Source of the DNA: Castor canadensis
Taxonomy: Eukaryota; Chordata; Mammalia; Rodentia; Castoridae
Assembly: GCF_047511655.1 (NCBI RefSeq)
Contig: NC_133400.1
Span: 4,191,001 to 4,255,000 of the forward strand
Direction: 5' to 3'
DNA: 64,000 bases
The notes beneath the pieces were generated by a model. It was not told where the DNA came from, did no database searches, and was given only the letters and a program-made list of their open reading frames with translations. Positions 57,966 through 64,000 of the stretch are shown one piece after another. A program made the position numbers and the translations under genes. How positions within the stretch are numbered: the first letter of the stretch is position 1; every line of letters starts with the position of its first letter.

Positions 57966-58506
57966 TACAAGACAGTCGTGCAGTCATCTCCGTCCTCCTC
58001 TGGCCATGAATTTGTTGAGGCCAGGGCTGTGAGTGTCCATCATCCATCCCTGAATCTCACTGGGAAGTGGACAGGACCTCCTCATTGAGCAATGTCTACA
58101 CATCCGGCACGGTGCTGTGCTCCTTGTGCCACCAGCTGCCACTTCTCTTCATCTGCCTCACTCTGCTCTGGATTCTTCCTGGACAGCTCCTACCTCCGGG
58201 CCTTTGCACTGGCTGTGCCCCCTGCCACGTGCTCTCTCCCCAAATATCTGCCTGCTAGTGCTCCGTGAGACCCCCTTCCACCATGCTTGAGTGCACCACC
58301 CCAAATCCCAGTCCCCATACCCTGTTTGTCCCCGTAGTGTTGTCACTTGAAAAGACCAGGACATCCTCTTATTGTGCTCATTATTGTGGCAGACAGAATA
58401 ATGGCCATCCTAACCCCAGGGCTGTGAACATGTGACCTCACATGAACAAAGGGACTTTGCAGATGTTACTAAGTCAAAGGTGTTGAGATGGGAGAGAGAG
58501 GGGCAG

Positions 58507-58559
58507 CGAGACAGAGACAGAGACAGAGACAGAGACAGAGACAGAGACAGAGACAGAGA
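58507..58559. repeat. GAGACA hexanucleotide repeat
   Basis: Nearly nine units of GAGACA, embedded in the older repeat. Confidence 0.95.
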
Positions 58560-58597
58560 AGAGAGAGGATGACTGGAAGATACACATTATGGTTTTG

Positions 58598-58805
58598 TGG
58601 GTTTTGGTTTTTTTATTTTTAGTACTGGGGCTTGAACTCAGGGCTTACACCTTGAGCCACTCCACCAGCCCTTTTTTTGTGATTGGGTATTTTCAAGATA
58701 GGGTCTCATGAACGATTTGCCCAGGCTGGCTTTGAACATTGATCCTCCTGATCTCTGCCTCCTGAGCAGCTAGGATTACAGGCGTGAGCCAGTGGCTCCC
58801 GGCTA
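58598..58805 (-). mobile_element. Composite ID/B1 SINE, antisense
   Basis: GTACTGGGGCTTGAACTCAG, then GATAGGGTCTCATGAACGAT and GATTACAGGCGTGAGCCAGT. Inserted into the older repeat at 58385-59035. Confidence 0.85.
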
Positions 58806-59035
58806 CACCATGATTTTGAAGGTGAAGGAAGCAGCCATGAGCCAAAGGATACCGGCAGCCTCCAGAAGCTAGAAAAGCCAGGAGCCAATGCCTCCGCGTC
58901 CCCTGTACCCCACCCCCACTCCAAGCCACTGGAGGAAATTGGCTCGAGTCCCTCCCCACTGGCCTGTAACCTAAGAGCTATAAGGCAGCAGGTTTGTGCT
59001 GTTTCGAGCTGTGTGTGGTCATTTATTTGTCCCAG

Positions 59036-60138
59036 CAGGGGGGAAGGAAGGACCCCCAGGTCAGCTATAGGCTCTGCAGGGTCAGGCGTCTGGTCTTTTC
59101 TTATCTGCACCTGGCACCTGCTCTGGTGAGCTCTGGATGTTACCCAGATGGACTTGACCTTCACGATCCTACGTGGAACCTACATGGAACCAGCCTTGCT
59201 CTGTTCTGCATGGACACGGGTGGTCGCAAATTTTAGGTTATTTTCCAAAGTGCAGGGAAGAACTGAACACTGGTGTGCCTTCCTCCCTGACACCACAGGG
59301 CCAGGCGTGCTGACCGGGACACCAATTCCACCGTGGCATTTGGACCAGAGGAGGCTAAGGTGCTCAGCTGTCACTGGCAGTGACTTCCTCACAGCTTTAA
59401 CTTTCCAAGTGGCCTTAAGTCTTCAAGAGGGGAGGGCACAGGCAGGGAGCAGCAGATTGGGTGGAAGGAAAGGCCCCAGGAGGAGAAGTAAACACAGGAC
59501 AAATCTGCCCGGGGAAGCCGGCTGCTCCTTTGATCAGGATGAGGCTGGGCCTCAGCCTGACAGCTGCTGGACATTCCTGCTGGGCCCCAGTTGCCAGCAA
59601 GGCCTGGGTCCCATCATGAGTTCAGGGCCAGTAATCTTTCCCGGCTCCTGCCAGGCCTCAGAACTTTATGTTCCAAGCAGCAGAGGCCCTCCCAGTTCAT
59701 CTGAGCCCTGGGAACCTGAAGTTGACCCTGATTTAGTGGACTGTGTTCCTGGGGACTCGCCAACCCCTGAGAGCAATTTTCTGCATGTTCCTAACTACTT
59801 TCCTTTAGGGGACCTTGAAGCTGCTGGGTCTCTCAGCTCCGTTGGGAGCTGCCTGCCAAGGGCTTCTCATCCCCAGAACAAGGAGGAAAACAGTGCCATT
59901 AAAACATAGGGCCCATTCTGAGGACGCAGTTTACAGTATAGGGTCCAGGATGAAATCCCGCGCCTCTATGCAGGGCAACGCTCCCCTACCTGATCATCCC
60001 GGCTTCTCATTCCTTCCCCAGGGAGGCAAAACATTTTTTAACCTAGCGATCAGATCAGGCAAAGGTGGCATGGATTCATACCAAAGTATGAATGACTTCC
60101 TACAGAGAGAAACACATTGGCATAAAGAGAAGCAGAAA
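59036..60138. other. Upstream intergenic with an unexplained 253-codon open frame
   Basis: A plus-strand open frame at 59148-59909 is the longest non-repeat frame on this strand. It has no domain, signal peptide or family resemblance that I recognise. The C-terminal third is acidic and Pro/Ser-rich. Chance is the simpler explanation. Confidence 0.3.
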
Positions 60139-60263
60139 GCCAGGCGTGGTGGTGCATGCCTGTAATCCCAGCCCTCAGGAAGGCCGAGGCAGGAGGATTG
60201 AGTGTTCAAGGCCAGTCTGAGCTACATAGCAAGAACTTTTCTCAAAAAAAAAAAAAAAAAAAG
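60139..60263 (+). mobile_element. B1 SINE
   Basis: GCCAGGCGTGGTGGTGCATG, CCTGTAATCCCAGCCCTCAG and CAGTCTGAGCTACATAGCAA with an 18-A tail: a well-preserved B1 monomer, which firmly marks a rodent genome. Confidence 0.93.
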
Positions 60264-60379
60264 ACAGTTCATTCATTCATTCAAACTTCTGGTTGTCTGT
60301 TGCATATCAGACCTGGGAGTGCCTGGCAGGGAGAAGCCACGCCTGCCCCGCCCCTGTGGGGGAGCCAGAGATCAGCCAA

Positions 60380-61530
60380 TGTGTTTTTTTAAATTACTGG
60401 GGTACATTGTGACATTTACAAAAGTTCTTACAATGTATCATAGTTAAATTCGCCGCCTCCATCATTCTCCTTTATCTCTCCCCCCATTCCTGGAACAGTT
60501 TCAACAGGTCTCATTTTTCCATGTTCATACACGAGTACATAATATTCCACCACATGTGCTCTCCTTCTATCCCACTCCCTACTCCTACCAACCCCCTCCC
60601 CAGGCAGGACCTGTTTTACCTTCCTGTTCTCTGGTTTTGAAGACAGACTTTTTTGTTTAAGATATCAACACAGAGCGTCTCATTGTGACATTTCCCATGT
60701 ATGTATGTATTATAACTGGAATTGGTTCCCCCCCTCCATTTTTCTCCTTTCTACCTTAGTCTCCTTCTTGTGGTGATTTTGACAGGTCTAAAAATTCTAT
60801 ATTCATTCTTTTTTATTGTTTATTCATTTATTCATACGTGTATACATGTATACATTGTTTGGGCCATATCTCCCTCCTGCCCCCCCCCTTCCCCATCCTC
60901 CCAGCCCCACTTGGTTCCAGGAAGACCCTGTTCTGCCCTCTTGTATCTGATTTTGTTGAAGAGAAGACTTAAACGATAACAAGAAAGACACAGCATTTTG
61001 CTAGCTTGAGATAAAGACAGCTATACAGAGAGATTCCTTGTGTTGTTTCCATACACGTGTATTGCAGCCCACATGGGTTCATCTCTGCCAGATCTCTTCA
61101 CTACTTCCTGGTCCCCTTCCCATAGTGGCCTCTGCCAGTTTACAATTGCTATATTCGCTCCTCTACAGTGAGCACATCAACCACATTCAAGTTTTAGGTT
61201 CCCTTCCCTTTCCCTATTCCTCCTGTGCGCATTCCCCCCTTAGTGTGTGACCCACGTCCAGTAATATTACTGCATTTGTTTTGGGTCTATAATCTGCAAA
61301 TGAGGGAGAACAGACGATTTTTGGCCTTCTGAGCCTGGCTAGTCTAGCTATATTCATTCTTGTATAGAGAGTCCATCAGCCATATTCACTTCCTTCTTTT
61401 ACCGTCCCTCTCTCATAGTGACCTCCCTTAGTGTGATGTGTTTTTCATAATTTTGCTTGTATTTGTATTGGGTGTATCTTCCACATATGAGAGGGAATGT
61501 GTGGCCTTTTCAGCCAATGGCCCCTTTTAA
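60380..61530 (-). repeat. Cluster of old LINE-1 3'-end fragments, antisense
   Basis: Several pieces repeat the layout of the antisense young L1 3' UTR: TTTATTCATACGTGTATACA then a C-rich stretch, and GAGGGAGAACAGACGATTTT. They are diverged and probably come from more than one insertion. Confidence 0.6.
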
Positions 61531-62855
61531 TACCATGCAAGGTTTTGAGGGCTTTGAAAGTAATCACTCACTTAATTGAGCACAGCTTGCCCTGGGGACT
61601 ACCATGGGCATCCCATTTCACAGATAAGGAAACTGAGGCTCACATTGACAACTGGTAGCTTAGGAAAATTCACCACCTCATCTATCAGTATCTGTCAGGC
61701 AGATGCCCATTCTGACCACATCTAACAGACAGACAAAGAGGGGGACTCGGGAGAGGGGAGTCTGTCAACAGCACACACTGGCAGAGGCAGGACTTGAACC
61801 CAAATATTTGCTTTCAGACCCTGCACTTGGAACCATCATACCACGTGATCACAGGAGGCCAAGATGCAAGAAAGCTTGTAGAGCTGGAGTGGGACACTGA
61901 GAGCCAGACAGACTGGAGCTCATGGGGAGACTGGGAGGAGGCAGACAGGCTGGCCCTGGGTAGGCCATACTCGAGCAGGTGACTCATCACTCAAGTGCCA
62001 CCAGCCACGGTCTTACAGGCCCAGGCACTTGATTTGTGGGCCCCTTCCTCTATTAAAAAGTACACTAGCAATTATCTTTTGTGAAATCATCAATTTAAAA
62101 AAAGATATATAATTCAAGTTGGATTATTTTTTGATTTCCGATTTTAAGAGAAATTCAAACCCTTTCCTGGACCCTTCAAGGTCCCTGGGGCACTGTGTCT
62201 TCTGCCATGCCTGTTGGAGGAGTTGACCCTGTGTCCACACACTGCTATGTGACCTCTGAGCTGGGAAGCTGGAGGATGAAATGAGATAGCATGGGTGGAT
62301 CAGCCCCAAGGCTGCTTAGCACTTGGGAGGTCTAACCTAACTCACAGCGGCTGCCTCCTGGTCGTGTTCTCCTCAAAGCCGGGGAAGGCCACCAGGAAAA
62401 GGTCTCTGGAGTTGGACAATGGGTCTCTAAGAACCGCACCCCGCCCGGCTCCTGGCTGAAATGGAAACAGATGCTGACTGGGCCGCCTTGTTCTTGAAGA
62501 GCCAGACGTTGGCCACTACTAACCTCACTTGGCAGCCTCGCCTTTTACCAGAGTTCACTGTCCTGGAAGCCAGGGAACTCCTGGCCTCCTCCCGGCCTCC
62601 TCCAGGCTTCCTCCAGGCTTCCTCCAGGCTTCCTCCTGGCCTCCAGCATCTGCCCCTGCCCTTGTGCCAAAGGCAACCCACAGGCCCAGGACCAGTGGGG
62701 AAACAACCGGCTCTGGCCAGCATGGTGTCCTGTGCTTTCTTCACACTCAGGATCACTGCAGGGAAGGGTTCCCTGCTGGGCCCACTAGGATGACTATGAT
62801 AATAATAACAATGTTTTAAAAAACAGAAAATAAAAAATGTAGGTGAGAAATTGAG
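61531..62855. other. Upstream intergenic, short tandem repeat
   Basis: An MIR-like stretch lies at about 61600-61830 (GATAAGGAAACTGAGGCTCA). A short tandem repeat of CCTCCAGGCTT units lies at about 62582-62645. No exon recognised. Confidence 0.45.
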
Positions 62856-62859
62856 CCCT

Positions 62860-63425
62860 CTACACCACTGGTGGGATGCAAAATGAGATGGCCACCATGG
62901 GAACAGTTTGGTGGCCCCTCAAAGTGTTAAACACAGACTATGATACGGCCTAGCAATTCCGCTCCTAGGAACAAACACCACAGAACTGAAAACAGGGATT
63001 CAGACGAAAGCTTGCACACAAGCGTCCATAGCTGCCCTGCTCACTACGGCCAGAGGTAGAAAGATCGTGATGGCTGTCCCTGGACAAGTGGCTAAAAACA
63101 GGGCAGAGCTGTGTGCTGGAACTTTATTTGGCCATTTGTGTCTCTGACATGGACAAACTTCAAAACATTCTGAAAGAAGCCAGGCACAGGAAATGTTCTG
63201 GATAGGCGACTTCCAGAGAGGAAGCAGATGCATGGTTTTGGGGCAGCAGTGGGGTGGGAAGCAAGTGCCAAGCGTGCCAGGTCCCTTCGGAGGGATGAAA
63301 AGGTTCTGGAACAGAGAGGGGGGTTGCACAACACTGTGAATGTACTAAACGCCAATGGATTTTGCACTTTAAAATGGTTAACCTTTTTCTTTTTTTTTGA
63401 GTTTTACTCCAACAAAAATAAAGCA
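62860..63425 (+). repeat. Old LINE-1 3'-end remnant
   Basis: ACACCACTGGTGGGATGCAA, CTAGCAATTCCGCTCCTAGG and CACTTTAAAATGGTTAACCT follow the ORF2-end to 3' UTR order of an old L1. Frames are broken. Confidence 0.75.
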
Positions 63426-64000
63426 GGAATAAATTAAACTAGCAGAGCATGGTTTGGAATCTCCACGGGATCTCCACGCCTGTGTTCTGGCAAAAGCATT
63501 TAACTCCCCAGCTGCCAGCACACACTGCTCCTCTTGGCCATGCCGACCCCTCGCTCTGCCCCTCGGCCTTGGTGGCCCTGGGGTGGGGGCTCAAGGTCTC
63601 ATTAATGGGCAAAGTCAGACAAACCAGGAGATGCTGGTGTTGCCTTCACACAGCCTGAGCTGGGCAACACCAGCCACCAGTGTGGACTGCCAAGGGTGTT
63701 GTTTAAGTGAACCAACTCTGAGTGCAGAGAAGCAGGGCACAGATGTCCCCTCTGCTGAGGCTCAAGCCCCAGGCTTCCTGGTTTTCTCCCAGAGGACACT
63801 GGAACTTTCCAGGAAGGCAAGAAACCCCTGCTTCGTGTCACCAGCTCCACATGTGCCCTTGGGTCCCCCAAAAGACCCTGGTGGGGAAGGTCCTGGTAAT
63901 GGTGGGACCTGGATAGAGCATAAGCAAGATGCCCTCACATGAAGGGGAATTTCCACTGGGGAGACAAAGACAACAGACTTGAGCTAAGTGCTGTGGGACA
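63426..64000. other. Right edge, no feature recognised
   Basis: Open frames of 162 and 89 codons overlap on opposite strands. No domain recognised. Confidence 0.4.

Larger units (their letters stand above)
58385..59035 (+). repeat. Ancient LTR-type repeat, split by a GAGACA repeat and a SINE
   Basis: The left part has CAGAATAATGGCCATCCTAA and GGGACTTTGCAGATGTTACT. The right part has CAGCCATGAGCCAAAGGATA, GCAGCCTCCAGAAGCTAGAA and GTTTGTGCTGTTTCGAG. The order matches one old LTR-type element interrupted twice. Better preserved than the copies at 15955 and 47195. Confidence 0.6.

Noticed and set aside
54601..64000. KCNG4 exons, expected near WFDC1 by human gene order
   Set aside because: No frame resembling a potassium channel subunit was found. 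The gene probably starts beyond the right edge.

Overview
The window is nuclear DNA from a rodent. tRNA-like ID SINEs, B1 SINEs, ID/B1 composite SINEs and two fresh L1 3' ends are scattered through it. The ID consensus (A box near GTGGCTCAAGTGG, B box GTTCAAACC) and the composite form suggest a castorimorph such as beaver. That lineage call is inference from repeat style; the order Rodentia is more secure.

Two protein genes are supported, both on the minus strand. (1) ATP2C2, the secretory-pathway Ca2+/Mn2+ ATPase SPCA2: only coding exon 1 is present (12385-12480), with a strong Kozak context, a GTGAGT donor and a CpG-rich promoter to its right. Positions 1-12384 are the start of its intron 1. 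(2) WFDC1 (ps20), a secreted WAP-domain protein: all six coding exons were located by conserved protein sequence and splice sites (54214-54342, 43776-43965, 41482-41565, 40589-40729, 37517-37558, 36134-36192). They join in phase into 214 codons plus a stop. WFDC1 followed by ATP2C2 in tandem is the order I recall from human 16q24.1, which supports both calls.

Layout: 1 to about 2465, 3' half of a decayed gammaretrovirus-like provirus, antisense to ATP2C2 in its intron 1. 2466-12384, rest of that intron with SINEs. 12250-12760, ATP2C2 exon 1 and CpG island. 12761-36118, intergenic DNA with a 5'-truncated L1, an RPL14 processed pseudogene, old L1 and LTR remnants, an 870-bp TTCC tract and other simple repeats. 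36119-54342, WFDC1, with an ATGG minisatellite in intron 5 and a second young L1 in intron 1. 54343-64000, sequence upstream of WFDC1, mostly decayed repeats; the KCNG4 gene expected further on was not found here.

The genes are related by position only; nothing indicates a joint pathway. I found no new biological system. The best second-look items are the 3' end of WFDC1 (AATAAA overlapping the stop, a splice donor just after it, and a possible remote terminal exon), the E-box/GC-box cluster at ATP2C2, the inverted young L1 pair, and a CA/TG inverted pair in WFDC1 intron 1.
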